Below are positions 49,276 to 58,587 of a stretch of DNA of 64,000 nt, one piece after another. Every line of letters starts with the position of its first letter. Within the stretch, counting starts at the first letter, position 1. The DNA comes from Halomonas sp. GFAJ-1 (GTDB taxonomy: Bacteria > Pseudomonadota > Gammaproteobacteria > Pseudomonadales > Halomonadaceae). The notes beneath the pieces were generated by a model that ran no database searches, was not told the DNA's origin, and saw nothing but the letters and a program-made list of their open reading frames with translations. The translations under genes were made by a program, and so were the position numbers. The stretch lies in the NCBI GenBank assembly GCA_002966495.1, contig CP016490.1:620001-684000 (forward strand). Reading direction: 5' to 3'.

Positions 49276-50712
49276 ATGAGCGGTCACAACGTCTGGACTC
49301 ACAAAGGCACCTTTTTATTGGCAGCAGTTGGCTCTGCCGTCGGCCTTGGCAATCTCTGGCGGTTTCCTTACCTCACCGGTGAAAACGGCGGCGGGGCGTT
49401 TATTTTAGTTTATGCCTTAACGATTTTTGCTGTGGGCATACCCATTTTGATTGCCGAAACCATGCTCGGCCGTACCAGCCGCCAAAGCCCGATTATGGGC
49501 ATGCGACACTTAACCAAAACCCATAAAACCTCACGCGCATGGGAATCCATTGGCTGGCTGGGGGCAGCATCGGCCTTTCTGATTCTAAGTTTTTATTCGG
49601 TTATTGCAGGCTGGGCACTGCACTACACTTGGCTGATGCTGACAGGCGAGCTAGTGGGGGCGGATGCACAGACCATTGGCGACGGCTTTAATGCGCTGCT
49701 GGCGTCACCCGGGTTAATGACGCTCTACCACACGCTATTTATTGCCGCCTCGGCCCTGATTGTTGCCATGGGCATCCACAAAGGCATTGAAGCGGGCCTG
49801 CGGATTATGATGCCAGCCCTGTTTGCCATTTTAATTCTGGTGCTTATCTACGGGATTATTAACGGTGATGTCGGCGCAGCAGCCAGCTTCCTGTTTACCT
49901 TCAACATCAGCGACCTAAGCCTTGAGGGCTGGCTACAGGCCATGGGCCAATCGTTCTTTACACTCAGTCTTGGTATGGGTGCCATCATGGCTTATGGCGC
50001 ATACATGTCCAGCGAGGCCTCGCTAACCCGCACCGCCATTGCCGTCGCATTTGTGGATACTGCCGTGGCGATGGTGGCGGGTCTGGCGATTTTCTCGCTG
50101 GTATTTGGTGCAGGTCTTGAGACTAGCCAGGGCCCGGGGCTAATGTTTGTCACGCTACCGCTGGCCTTTGCCGATATGCCGTTTGGTGCGTTGGTGGGCG
50201 GCGTCTTCTTTATCTTGGTGCTGGGCGCTGCGATCAGCTCGTCTATCTCGCTGATTGAGCCGGTGGCAGCCTTTTTAGTCGAGCGCTTTGATATGACTCG
50301 CCCCCAAGCGGTCACGATCATGGTTATCGCGGCCTGGGCGATGGGGCTACTCACCGTGGTGAGCTTCAACGTATGGGCTGAGGGCACTATCTTCCACACC
50401 CTGTTTGGACGCAGCGCGTTTGACTTCATTGAGCTATTAACCAATATCTTTATGCCGCTGGGCGGGCTGATGATTGCGCTCTTTGCAGGCTGGGCGCTTA
50501 CCCAAAGCGAAGTCATGAAAGAGCTGGGCACCAATAAAACCTGGTTCATGGTGTGGCGGTTTTTGGTGCGTTTTGTTGGCCCGGCAGCCGTCTCGTTTGT
50601 TTTTTTACGCACCATTCCTTACGTGGAAGGCTACGTCATCCCCACACTTGGGGCGCTCATCATTGTCGGTGCATTTGCGCTTAGCCAACGGCTGCGCAAC
50701 TCGGCTTCCTAA
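49276..50712 (+). CDS. sodium-dependent NSS-family transporter
   Basis: 478 residues, about 11-12 membrane spans. The NSS/SNF signature AAVGSAVGLGNLWRFPY (17-33) forms sodium sites Na1/Na2 and the substrate pocket in LeuT. ENGGGAFILVYAL follows. Family members take up amino acids or related osmolytes with Na+. The start at 49276 is set by the short N-terminus (MSGHNVWTHKGTF) typical of the family. The 274-bp upstream region holds the typA terminator and no gene that I can support. Confidence 0.92.
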   Translation: MSGHNVWTHKGTFLLAAVGSAVGLGNLWRFPYLTGENGGGAFILVYALTIFAVGIPILIAETMLGRTSRQSPIMGMRHLTKTHKTSRAWESIGWLGAASAFLILSFYSVIAGWALHYTWLMLTGELVGADAQTIGDGFNALLASPGLMTLYHTLFIAASALIVAMGIHKGIEAGLRIMMPALFAILILVLIYGIINGDVGAAASFLFTFNISDLSLEGWLQAMGQSFFTLSLGMGAIMAYGAYMSSEASLTRTAIAVAFVDTAVAMVAGLAIFSLVFGAGLETSQGPGLMFVTLPLAFADMPFGALVGGVFFILVLGAAISSSISLIEPVAAFLVERFDMTRPQAVTIMVIAAWAMGLLTVVSFNVWAEGTIFHTLFGRSAFDFIELLTNIFMPLGGLMIALFAGWALTQSEVMKELGTNKTWFMVWRFLVRFVGPAAVSFVFLRTIPYVEGYVIPTLGALIIVGAFALSQRLRNSAS

Positions 50713-50765
50713 TACAATACGAATAACGCAGGCGGCGGCACAGTCGCCTGCAGCGCGAGGACACC

Positions 50766-51536
50766 ATGAAACCGCTTATCGAAGTACAACATGTTAATAA
50801 AGCGTTCGGTGGGCTACAGGTCATCAACGACTGCTCAATTCGCGTCGAAAAAGGCTCAATCACTGGCATGATCGGCCCCAACGGTGCCGGGAAATCTACC
50901 CTGTTTAACTTAATTGCGGGCGCCCTCACTCCCGACAGTGGCCGTATTTTGTTAGACGGCGAGGATATAACGGCGCTAAGTGCTGACCAGCGTTTTCACA
51001 AGGGCTTACTACGCACCTTCCAGATTGCCCACGAGTTCAGCCAGATGAGTGCGCTGGAAAATCTCATGATGGTGCCGCCTAACCAGGCAGGTGAGCGCTT
51101 ATTCAACACTTGGTTTAAACCTGGGCTAGTGCGCCAGCAGGAAGCTGACGTGCGCCAACGCGCCCTGGAGGTGATTGAGTTCGTCGGGTTACACCATGTG
51201 CGAAACGAGCTGGCCGGCAACCTTTCCGGCGGCCAGAAAAAGTTATTAGAGCTTGGCCGCACCATGATGACCGACGCCAAAGTGGTGCTGCTAGATGAAA
51301 TTGCGGCGGGTGTGAACCGTACGCTGCTAGGCGACTTGATGGGCAACATTGAGCGGCTTAATCGCGAAATGGGCTACACCTTCCTGGTCATTGAACACGA
51401 TATGGACATGATTTCCCGGCTGTGCGACCCCGTCATTGTGCTGGCCCAGGGCAGCGTCATGGTAGAAGGTCATATTGAAGAGATACAGAATAACCCTGCG
51501 GTCATCGAGGCTTATTTCGGCACCGATGCTGCTTAA
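50766..51536 (+). CDS. branched-chain amino acid-type ABC transporter ATPase (LivG-like)
   Basis: 256 residues. Walker A GPNGAGKST (about 38-46), signature LSGGQKKLLELGR (about 155-167) and Walker B VVLLDEIAAGVN (about 174-185), in which isoleucine replaces the usual proline after the catalytic glutamate. The typical LivG segment GLLRTFQIAHEFSQMSALEN is present. Motor subunit of an importer of the Liv/HAAT family. First gene of a four-gene operon; the substrate class is inferred from family only. Confidence 0.92.
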   Translation: MKPLIEVQHVNKAFGGLQVINDCSIRVEKGSITGMIGPNGAGKSTLFNLIAGALTPDSGRILLDGEDITALSADQRFHKGLLRTFQIAHEFSQMSALENLMMVPPNQAGERLFNTWFKPGLVRQQEADVRQRALEVIEFVGLHHVRNELAGNLSGGQKKLLELGRTMMTDAKVVLLDEIAAGVNRTLLGDLMGNIERLNREMGYTFLVIEHDMDMISRLCDPVIVLAQGSVMVEGHIEEIQNNPAVIEAYFGTDAA

Positions 51537-51639
51537 ATAACACGGCTAAACAGCGCGTTAAACGATAAACAAAACAACACGGTCGCCTTGGTTATCCCGT
51601 AGGCGGCACTGCTGAGACACTCTCACAGAGACGCTTTCT

Positions 51640-52362
51640 ATGTCTTCAACGCAATCACAGCCACTGCTAGAAGCACGCGATGTGCACGGCGGCTATGGCA
51701 GTATGAATATTTTAAACGGGGTTAATATGACCCTGTACGCCGATGAAGTGGGCGTGATTGTTGGCCCTAACGGCGCTGGCAAATCGACCATGCTTAAAGC
51801 CGTATTTGGGCTGTTAAACGTTAATCAAGGCGAGATACTGCTCGACGGCCAGCCGATCCATAACCTTCCCCCTAACCAGCTGGTTGAACGCGGGATGGGC
51901 TTTGTACCCCAGGAAAAAAACGTCTTCCCCAGCCTTTCCGTTAAAGAGAACCTGGAGATGGGCGCCTACCTCAAGCCGCAAAACGTGAAGCGTATGCTAG
52001 AGCAGGTGTACGACTTCTTTCCACCACTGGTGGAAAAGCGCCACCAGCCTGCAGGCGAGCTTTCTGGTGGCCAACGCCAGATGGTGGCCATGGGCCGCGC
52101 GCTAATGGCCGAGCCCAGCCTGCTGCTGCTGGATGAGCCGACTGCCGGGCTTTCGCCGCTCTACATGAACGAAATTTTCGACCGGGTGAAAAAAATCAAC
52201 GCCGCAGGCGTGGGTATTTTAATGGTCGAACAGAACGCAAAGCAGGCGTTAGCCATTGCCGACAAAGGCTTTGTGCTGGCGGCAGGCCAGAACCGCTTTA
52301 CGGATACCGGGGCTGCATTGCTTGCCAACCCTGATGTTGCTAAAAGCTTTTTGGGCGGCTAG
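51640..52362 (+). CDS. branched-chain amino acid-type ABC transporter ATPase (LivF-like)
   Basis: 240 residues. Walker A GPNGAGKST (about 41-49), GMGFVPQEKNVFPSLSVKEN (about 86-105), LSGGQRQ near 143-149 and LLLLDEPTAGLSP near 162-174. Second motor subunit. It begins 103 bp after the LivG-like gene; I see no promoter or terminator in between. Confidence 0.93.
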   Translation: MSSTQSQPLLEARDVHGGYGSMNILNGVNMTLYADEVGVIVGPNGAGKSTMLKAVFGLLNVNQGEILLDGQPIHNLPPNQLVERGMGFVPQEKNVFPSLSVKENLEMGAYLKPQNVKRMLEQVYDFFPPLVEKRHQPAGELSGGQRQMVAMGRALMAEPSLLLLDEPTAGLSPLYMNEIFDRVKKINAAGVGILMVEQNAKQALAIADKGFVLAAGQNRFTDTGAALLANPDVAKSFLGG

Positions 52363-52378
52363 CCCGGGGGATAAACGC

Positions 52379-53383
52379 GTGAACGAACTGGTCTTTTTTA
52401 TTAATAACGTGGTGATTGCAGGCAGTGTCACCGGCTCTATTTATGCCATTGGTGCGATTGGCGTGACGCTGATTTTCAGCATTATGCGCTTTGCCCATTT
52501 TGCTCATGCCGACATGATGACCTTTGGCGCTTTTATGGTGCTCCTGCTCACCACGGCCTTTCCTGCCGCAGGCGCCAGTATCGGCGTGCCTACGGCGCTA
52601 GTTATGTTGCCACTGGCCATGGTATTAACCGCAGCGCTGGCGGTGGGTATTGATAAGGCGTTTTACAAGCCACTGCGCGCTCACGGCGTTAAGCCCATCG
52701 TCATGGTGATTGGCTCCTTGGGCGTGACGCTGATGCTCCAGGGGCTTATTCGCCTATTTGCAGGCACCAGCGGGCAAAGCCTTTACGTGGATGATCGCAA
52801 GGAAATTTTCCGCATTGCGCTGCCCTTTGAAGGCGTACGAGCGCCGATCGTGATCACCGAACCGCAAATTTATCTGTTTGTGATTACACTGGTAGCCGTC
52901 ATCGCCCTGCACCTGTTTCTTAACCGCTCGCGGCTGGGCAAAGCAATGCGCGCTATGTCTGACAACCCCGAGCTCGCCCAGGCATCAGGTATTAACACCA
53001 ACACCATTGTGGCCGTCACCTGGGTAATTGCAGGGGGGCTCGCGGCCATTGCTGGCACCCTACTCTCACTGGATGTGACCTTCAAACCTGACCTTAGCTT
53101 CTTCTTGCTACTACCGATTTTCGCAGCGGCCATTGTAGGCGGCGTTGGTCACCCCTATGGCGCCATTGCCGGCGGCTTTGTGGTGGGCTTTGCTGAAACC
53201 CTGGCGGTATTTAACTGGAATGTACTGCTGCGCCCTTTCCGCGACAGCTTCCCGGCTTGGCTTGAGCTGCCTAACAATCTCGCCTTCGTGGGCACCGAGT
53301 ATAAGATAGTGGTGCCATTCTTTATTCTGGTGGCCATCCTGGTGTGGCGTCCTACCGGACTGTTTAAGGGCAAGGTGATCTAA
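52379..53383 (+). CDS. branched-chain amino acid-type ABC permease (LivH-like)
   Basis: 334 residues from a GTG start at 52379, preceded by GGGGGAT; an in-frame upstream ATG lies inside the LivF-like gene and is rejected. Eight or so membrane spans, with IYAIGAIGVTLIFSIMRFAH (about 21-40) and GKAMRAMSDNPELAQASGIN, the ATPase-contacting EAA-like loop. Stop overlaps the next start (TAATG). Confidence 0.9.
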   Translation: MNELVFFINNVVIAGSVTGSIYAIGAIGVTLIFSIMRFAHFAHADMMTFGAFMVLLLTTAFPAAGASIGVPTALVMLPLAMVLTAALAVGIDKAFYKPLRAHGVKPIVMVIGSLGVTLMLQGLIRLFAGTSGQSLYVDDRKEIFRIALPFEGVRAPIVITEPQIYLFVITLVAVIALHLFLNRSRLGKAMRAMSDNPELAQASGINTNTIVAVTWVIAGGLAAIAGTLLSLDVTFKPDLSFFLLLPIFAAAIVGGVGHPYGAIAGGFVVGFAETLAVFNWNVLLRPFRDSFPAWLELPNNLAFVGTEYKIVVPFFILVAILVWRPTGLFKGKVI

Positions 53384-54708
53384 TGAGCCATTCCACACAA
53401 ACGCGTAACCCTGATTACACGCCCAAAGACTCCACCACTGGGCGCCGTTTTCCGCTGCGGGAGCTAATGCTGTTTGGTGCGCTATTGGTCGCTGTGCTGG
53501 CGGTATACGCCATAATGGGCGCCGCCTACAGCACGCGCATGCTGGTAGAGGCTGCCTGCTATGCCATTTTAGCTTTGGGGTTAACCATTCAATGGGGCTA
53601 CGCCGGGCAGTTCAACGCAGGGGTAATGGGCTTTGTAGCGTTAGGCGGCTTCTGCGCCATGCTGTTCAGCGTGCCGGTGAATGACGCTTTCTGGGGCACC
53701 GAGCTACCCGGCGAACTGGGCCGCGTACTGCTTTACGGCATCGCGGCGACGCTGGTGGTAGTCGGCGCTACCAAGCTACACCGATTGGGCGTTCCCAAAA
53801 CCTTGCGTACCATCATCGCCGTATTACTGGCAGTGGTGCTCTATTTAGTGGTCATCAGCTTACTGCGCGATGTGACCAGTCAAATTCAGTCACAAGCCGG
53901 GTTCGTGGGTGGGTTTGGCTTACCTGCCTGGACGGGCTGGATAGTCGGCGGCGCGTTAGCCGGTGGGGTTGGCTACTTTATTGGCCATGTGTGTCTTGGC
54001 CTGCGTAGCGACTACCTCGCCATCGCCACCTTGGGTATTGCCGAGATCATCAAAGCCTTTTTGAAAAACTCCGACTGGCTAACCCGCGGTACCGCCACCG
54101 TTTCCCCACTCCCCTGGCCCACCCCCGGCCCGGCTGAGCTAGGCTTCACCCTGTCGCGAGCAATCTACCTATCGGTTACGGCGGTGGTGATCGCGGTGAT
54201 TTTCTTTCTGCTCCACCGCGCCTATAACGCTCCTTGGGGTCGGATGATCCGCGCTATCCGCGATAACGAAGTCTCATCAGCGGCCATGGGTAAAGATATC
54301 AATAAGCGCCGTCTGGAAATTTTCGTATTAGGCTGCATTTTGATGGGACTTGGCGGCGGCATGCTGGCTACGTTTAATAGCCTGTTCGACCCTCAAGGCT
54401 ATCTGCCGCTTAACCACACCTTTTTGGTACTGGTAATGGTGATCCTGGGCGGCCCTGGCAACAATTTAGGCACCATTTTCGGCGCAGTGGCGGTCTACAT
54501 TATCTGGATCATGTCGGAGCCGCTGGCATTAGCTCTAATGCAGATGGCGGTCTTTATTGGCGAAGGCTGGTTTGGCTGGGAGCCGCCGCGCGGCTTAGAA
54601 AGCCGAGCACTCCAAGCACGGGTATTTGTGATCGGCCTGCTCATTACCCTGGTGCTGCGCTTCGCCCCCAAAGGGCTGCTGCCTGAGAAAATATCGCAGC
54701 ACGGTTAA
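53383..54708 (+). CDS. branched-chain amino acid-type ABC permease (LivM-like)
   Basis: 441 residues, longer than many LivM owing to an N-terminal polar extension (about 1-28) and an insert near residues 100-180. Family stretches: YAILALGLTIQWGYAGQFNA (about 64-83) and GRMIRAIRDNEVSSAAMGKD. Last gene of the operon. The permease pair with the two ATPases lacks a binding-protein gene in cis; the likely one is at 56789-57997 on the other strand. Confidence 0.92.
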   Translation: MSHSTQTRNPDYTPKDSTTGRRFPLRELMLFGALLVAVLAVYAIMGAAYSTRMLVEAACYAILALGLTIQWGYAGQFNAGVMGFVALGGFCAMLFSVPVNDAFWGTELPGELGRVLLYGIAATLVVVGATKLHRLGVPKTLRTIIAVLLAVVLYLVVISLLRDVTSQIQSQAGFVGGFGLPAWTGWIVGGALAGGVGYFIGHVCLGLRSDYLAIATLGIAEIIKAFLKNSDWLTRGTATVSPLPWPTPGPAELGFTLSRAIYLSVTAVVIAVIFFLLHRAYNAPWGRMIRAIRDNEVSSAAMGKDINKRRLEIFVLGCILMGLGGGMLATFNSLFDPQGYLPLNHTFLVLVMVILGGPGNNLGTIFGAVAVYIIWIMSEPLALALMQMAVFIGEGWFGWEPPRGLESRALQARVFVIGLLITLVLRFAPKGLLPEKISQHG

Positions 54709-54731
54709 CGATCGCACTTACCTCTAACCAA

Positions 54732-54766
54732 AAAACGCCCTTAAGCTAGTGGCTTAAGGGCGTTTT
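54732..54766. terminator. bidirectional terminator between the ABC operon and the chemoreceptor
   Basis: Perfect 15-bp stem AAAACGCCCTTAAGC/GCTTAAGGGCGTTTT (54732-54746 with 54752-54766), loop TAGTG, A-rich on one side and T-rich on the other. It serves both convergent genes. Confidence 0.92.
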
Positions 54767-54795
54767 GCTATTAGGGGGCAAAAAGCGCTCAGTGG

Positions 54796-56553
54796 CTAGA
54801 AGTCATCGCCCGCGAGCAGCAAATCGTTTTTAGGCGAATTGCCAGCAAGAGCACTACGCGAAGGCTGACCATTGTTGGGAAGCTGCCCCACTGTCGGAGT
54901 GGCATCGCCCAATACAAAGCCGCTTATCAAGGTATTAAGCTGCTCTGCCTGCTGACGCATGCGGTTGGCGGTGGCGGTACTCTCCTCAACTAACGCTGCG
55001 TTTTGCTGAGTCATGCCATCGAGCTGTACAACAGCCGTGTTTACTTCGCTCACCCCGACACTCTGCTCTTTAGAGCCAGCGCTAATATCAGCGATGACGG
55101 TAGCCACTTGATGCACGCTGCCTAAAATCTCTCGCATTGTGTTACCCGCCCGCTGCACGATTTGGCTGCCCTTTTGTGAGTGCTCAACCGAGGTGGCGAT
55201 CAGCGTTTTAATTTCTTGAGCCGCCTCTGCAGAGCGCTGAGCCAGCTTTCTTACCTCTTGGGCAACAACCGCAAACCCTCGCCCATGCTCGCCCGCTCGG
55301 GCGGCCTCTACCGATGCGTTGAGCGCCAAGATATTGGTCTGAAAAGCGATCGAATCAATGAGCGTGACAATTTCACTGATTTGACCAGAGGAGGCTTTGA
55401 TATCGGCCATCGTTCGCTCGACATCTTCCATCGCTGTTTGCCCCTGGGTGACAACACTAGCGCTGTCTTGCACCATTCGGTCAGCTGTTTGAGCATGCTC
55501 GGCATTATGCTCAACGGTTGACGTAATCTCTTCCATGGCCGAAGAGGTCTGCTGCAAGCTGGCTGCTGCTTGGTCGGTGCGCGTCGCTAACTCCTCACTA
55601 CCCTGCGCGATATTATCTGCCGCTTGATAAACCGTTAAGGCGCTGTGCCTAACATCGCTAAGCATGGACTGTATGTGCGCTAAAAAACGGTTGAAATCCT
55701 CTGCCAGCACACCTACTTCATCACGGCTGGTGACCTGTAGGCGCTGGGTAAGATCGCCACGACCAGAAGCCACCTCAGCAGCGACTGCCTGGATGTGATG
55801 AGAAGTGTGGCGGATCCGTTTAACCGTGCGCCGCGCTAACCAGATCGCCAATGCCGTTATGGCAAGATTAATGACCGTGGCAATAATCCAAAGGCGAATA
55901 AAGGCCATTTTCAGATCAGCCATCGCCGCAGCTTCAACCGCCGCCATCGTCGTATCAATATCCGTCACATAAACACCAGCACCGACCACCCAACCCCATC
56001 CATCGATGGCCTCGGCATAGGAGTATTTTGGCTCGGCATTGCCTGTCACCGGGTGCGGCCAATCGTACTGGTAGAAACCACCCCCTTGCTGCGCCAGCAC
56101 CGCCATATCACGAATCATTTCGCGCCCGCTTGCATCCCGCGCATCCAGCATATTCGTGCCGACGCTTTCAGGCAGTGCCGGCTGCACCAGCATCGTGCCA
56201 TCCATCTCATAGGCAAACACATAGTTGTCATTTTCAAAGCGCATGCTGCTAAGAAGCTGGACAGCCTGCGCTTGAGCGCGCTGGGTATTGCTTACCGTTG
56301 CCTGAATCTCTCGGATCATTGAGCTTGCCAACTCAACGCTACTGCGAACGCCCTGCTCCCTAGCTTCAACTAGCAAGGTACGCTGCTGCTCAACCTGCAC
56401 CTGATTGTTGCGGTAACGATCAACCCCCTCTAATACCAACAGGCAGCCAGAAGAGAGCACCAGCGGCATGAGTACGAGCAGCATGATTTTGAACTGTAGG
56501 CTACCTTCCATACAGTGAAATAGGCGGGTCAGTGGGCCCCGTGTTGTCTTCAT
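54796..56553 (-). CDS. methyl-accepting chemotaxis protein with Cache sensor
   Basis: 585 residues. TM1 about 21-42; a periplasmic single-Cache domain (about 45-210) with NDNYVFAYEMDGTMLVQPAL and AIDGWGWVVGAGVYVTDID; TM2 about 218-240; HAMP to about 293; then a signalling coiled coil with tip SIAFQTNILALNASVEAARA. It should relay small-ligand sensing to CheA/CheW. No CheR-tethering pentapeptide is seen at the C-terminus (ends LLLAGDDF). Lying between the ABC operon and its probable binding-protein gene, it may sense the same class of nutrient, which is an inference only. Confidence 0.93.
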   Translation of the reverse strand: MKTTRGPLTRLFHCMEGSLQFKIMLLVLMPLVLSSGCLLVLEGVDRYRNNQVQVEQQRTLLVEAREQGVRSSVELASSMIREIQATVSNTQRAQAQAVQLLSSMRFENDNYVFAYEMDGTMLVQPALPESVGTNMLDARDASGREMIRDMAVLAQQGGGFYQYDWPHPVTGNAEPKYSYAEAIDGWGWVVGAGVYVTDIDTTMAAVEAAAMADLKMAFIRLWIIATVINLAITALAIWLARRTVKRIRHTSHHIQAVAAEVASGRGDLTQRLQVTSRDEVGVLAEDFNRFLAHIQSMLSDVRHSALTVYQAADNIAQGSEELATRTDQAAASLQQTSSAMEEITSTVEHNAEHAQTADRMVQDSASVVTQGQTAMEDVERTMADIKASSGQISEIVTLIDSIAFQTNILALNASVEAARAGEHGRGFAVVAQEVRKLAQRSAEAAQEIKTLIATSVEHSQKGSQIVQRAGNTMREILGSVHQVATVIADISAGSKEQSVGVSEVNTAVVQLDGMTQQNAALVEESTATANRMRQQAEQLNTLISGFVLGDATPTVGQLPNNGQPSRSALAGNSPKNDLLLAGDDF

Positions 56554-56733
56554 TTTTATTTTTCCCCGATCAAGATCGTCCGTGTTGTTGGGACAACGCT
56601 CTGTTTGAAGCGCGAGAGTAGCGCGCCTGACAAGAGCAACAGGTGATCTTCATCAAGTCTGTGCGACATAAGCACACACCCAGTAAACGGGCTGACATTG
56701 GCAGTAAAAGACAGACAGTAAAAGATAGGCAAT

Positions 56734-56768
56734 AAAAAGCCCTTAACGCCTTACGGCGTTAAGGGCTC
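56734..56768 (-). terminator. terminator after the ABC binding-protein gene
   Basis: Perfect 13-bp stem AGCCCTTAACGCC/GGCGTTAAGGGCT (56738-56750 with 56755-56767), loop TTAC, then TTTTT on the minus strand. Confidence 0.92.
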
Positions 56769-56788
56769 AGAAAACAACTCGTTAGTAG

Positions 56789-57997
56789 TTAGAGCTCAAC
56801 CAAGCCCTTGCTGGTAAATGAGCCGTTCTCTACGACCATTTCAACCACAACGCCGGGCACATCACCGTTCTCGTCAAACTCGTGGGAGCCAGAGGCGCCT
56901 TCGTAATTGATTTCGGTACCTGCGGCAATCAGCTCCACCGCTTTTTCCCACTCTCCCGGTAAAATAATTTCACCCGGTGCGCTGGAGACGCTGCGCAACG
57001 CTTCGCTTAACCCTTCGCGCTCTGCGCTACCGTTTTGCTCAATGGCCAGCGCCACCAGGAAGGCAGCATCATATGCCTGGGCGGCAAACACTGCGCTGGG
57101 GTCGATACCGGCGGCTTCAGCCGCTTCATTGAAAATCTCGGTACCTGGCAAGTCGGGGCTGCCGGGGCGGGTAGCGATCATGCCGTCCAGCACGTCAGCG
57201 CCAATGGCGTTGATAAGGCTATCACCCACCATGCCGTCGGCACCCACGTACTGGGTAAACATACCGCTTTCATAGGCCTGACGCAGCACGGTTTGGCCAG
57301 AAGTATCCGCGTAAGCCAGCACGACGAGAGTATCAGCACCGCTAACGGAGAGTGACCCTAGTTCAGAGCGGTAGTCCGCACGGTTATCTTCGTGGGCGAG
57401 ATTGTCAGCGATCTCACCGCCGCCCTCTTCAAACGCAGCGCTAAACGCATCCGACAGGCCGCGGCCATAGTCGTTGTTAACGTAGGTGACGGCGACGAAG
57501 TCGATGCCTTTATCAAGCAGCAGCTTGGCCAGCATTTCGCCCTGGAAAGCGTCTGAAGGTACGGTACGGAAAACCAGGTCATTGTCATCCAGCTCAGAGA
57601 CCGCTGGCGCAGTAGACGCCGGTGATACCATCAACACGCCGCCAGGAATTGCCGCGTTATTAGCCGCTGCAATAGTGGCGCCAGTGCAAAGTGCACCTAC
57701 AATCGCCGTGACCTGCTCGGAGTTCACCATGCGATCGGCGGCGTTAGAGGCCGCCGAAGCATCGGAGCAGGTGGTATCTCCTGATGGCATCACCAGCGTT
57801 TGGCCGCCTAAAATACCGCCCTGCTCGTTCACCTGCGCCACCGCAAGCTGAGCACCTTCAAAAATCGGTGGCGTCAGGCTCTCAATACCGCCAGTAAAGC
57901 CGCCCAAGAAGCCAACTTTGACTTCCGCCTGGGCCATGCCCGTTAAGGCCAGTGATGAGGCCGCCACGGCGGTGGCTAATGCGCGCTTATTAATCAT
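56789..57997 (-). CDS. ABC transporter substrate-binding protein (Peripla_BP_6, LivJ-like)
   Basis: 402 residues from MINKRALATAVAASS, a signal peptide cleaved near AQA-E (about 24). The Leu/Ile/Val-binding fold shows VGFLGGFTGGIESLTPPIFE near the start and LVVLAYADTSGQTVLRQAYE in the middle. GGGAG precedes the ATG; a longer in-frame form would add a non-signal extension. It probably feeds the LivGFHM-like proteins on the opposite strand. The ligand is not identifiable. Confidence 0.9.
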   Translation of the reverse strand: MINKRALATAVAASSLALTGMAQAEVKVGFLGGFTGGIESLTPPIFEGAQLAVAQVNEQGGILGGQTLVMPSGDTTCSDASAASNAADRMVNSEQVTAIVGALCTGATIAAANNAAIPGGVLMVSPASTAPAVSELDDNDLVFRTVPSDAFQGEMLAKLLLDKGIDFVAVTYVNNDYGRGLSDAFSAAFEEGGGEIADNLAHEDNRADYRSELGSLSVSGADTLVVLAYADTSGQTVLRQAYESGMFTQYVGADGMVGDSLINAIGADVLDGMIATRPGSPDLPGTEIFNEAAEAAGIDPSAVFAAQAYDAAFLVALAIEQNGSAEREGLSEALRSVSSAPGEIILPGEWEKAVELIAAGTEINYEGASGSHEFDENGDVPGVVVEMVVENGSFTSKGLVEL

Positions 57998-58267
57998 ATT
58001 ATTGGTCGCTCCCAGTATGTTAAGTGCCCCAACCGTCCAGCGTGGGACTCCTCTTAATCTGGAACCGCAACGCAAAAAACACAAGCAACGGTTTCTAACG
58101 CTAATTTACAATTTACTTAAAGCTGACGCCTGGGAAGCGCGTTTGCCTTGCCACGTATCCCGTGCCTCCACTGATCAAGACGAACCCACGCATAGGAGCA
58201 CCCCGCCATCAAGACAGCCCCCATCGCCACCAGTAGCTAACAGCAGCAGGGGTAACAGCGCCCAGTG

Positions 58268-58504
58268 TTAGTCATCGTCATGGTCAGCAAGCCGCTGCGC
58301 CTGCTGCTTACGCAGGCGATTTCGGCGGTAAAGCCTTACCAGCGCAATAGCCAGCGCGGCGGCCACCATAATGGCAAGCACAACACCCTGCCAGGGGCGG
58401 GCGGCATCGCCCATCACCGTTTCCAAGGTAATAATCAGCATTAATCCCAGCGCTTGCGACCCAATGGCCAGCGCCCGCAGCATGTCAAAGGCGGGTTGCG
58501 ACAT
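58268..58504 (-). CDS. small two-span membrane protein of unknown function
   Basis: 78 residues from MSQPAFDMLRALAIGSQALG. Two hydrophobic spans (about 11-30 and 39-57) with a short polar turn, then a basic and acidic tail (RRNRLRKQQAQRLADHDDD). The start at 58504 is preferred because ACGGAG lies six bases upstream; in-frame ATGs at 58510 and 58519 have no better site. I know no family. A broken, diverged copy of its first third is at 60239-60289. Confidence 0.7.
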   Translation of the reverse strand: MSQPAFDMLRALAIGSQALGLMLIITLETVMGDAARPWQGVVLAIMVAAALAIALVRLYRRNRLRKQQAQRLADHDDD

Positions 58505-58580
58505 AGACATCTCCGTCATGTTTAACGTACGTAATGTGGTTGACCAGTGTACCTGTTTAACGGGATAACCCTGAACGCGA
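58420..58580 (+). repeat. diverged direct repeat, copy 1
   Basis: This segment aligns without large gaps to 60204-60365 in the same orientation. Shared blocks include AATAATCAGCATTAA, CATAGACATCTCCGT and ATGTTTAACGT. It covers the 5' end of the small membrane gene, its upstream region, and ends with CTGAACGCGA, matching the first codons (ATGAACGCGA) of the thioredoxin gene at 60356. The left boundary is approximate. Confidence 0.85.
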
Positions 58581-58587
58581 CAGGTCG

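Noticed and set aside
58117..58224. 35-residue minus-strand ORF downstream of the small membrane gene, with a hydrophobic start (MGAVLMAGCSYAW...)
   Set aside because: It looks like a possible lipoprotein or membrane peptide, but there is no Shine-Dalgarno sequence and its upstream frame is broken by a stop. Not enough to call.
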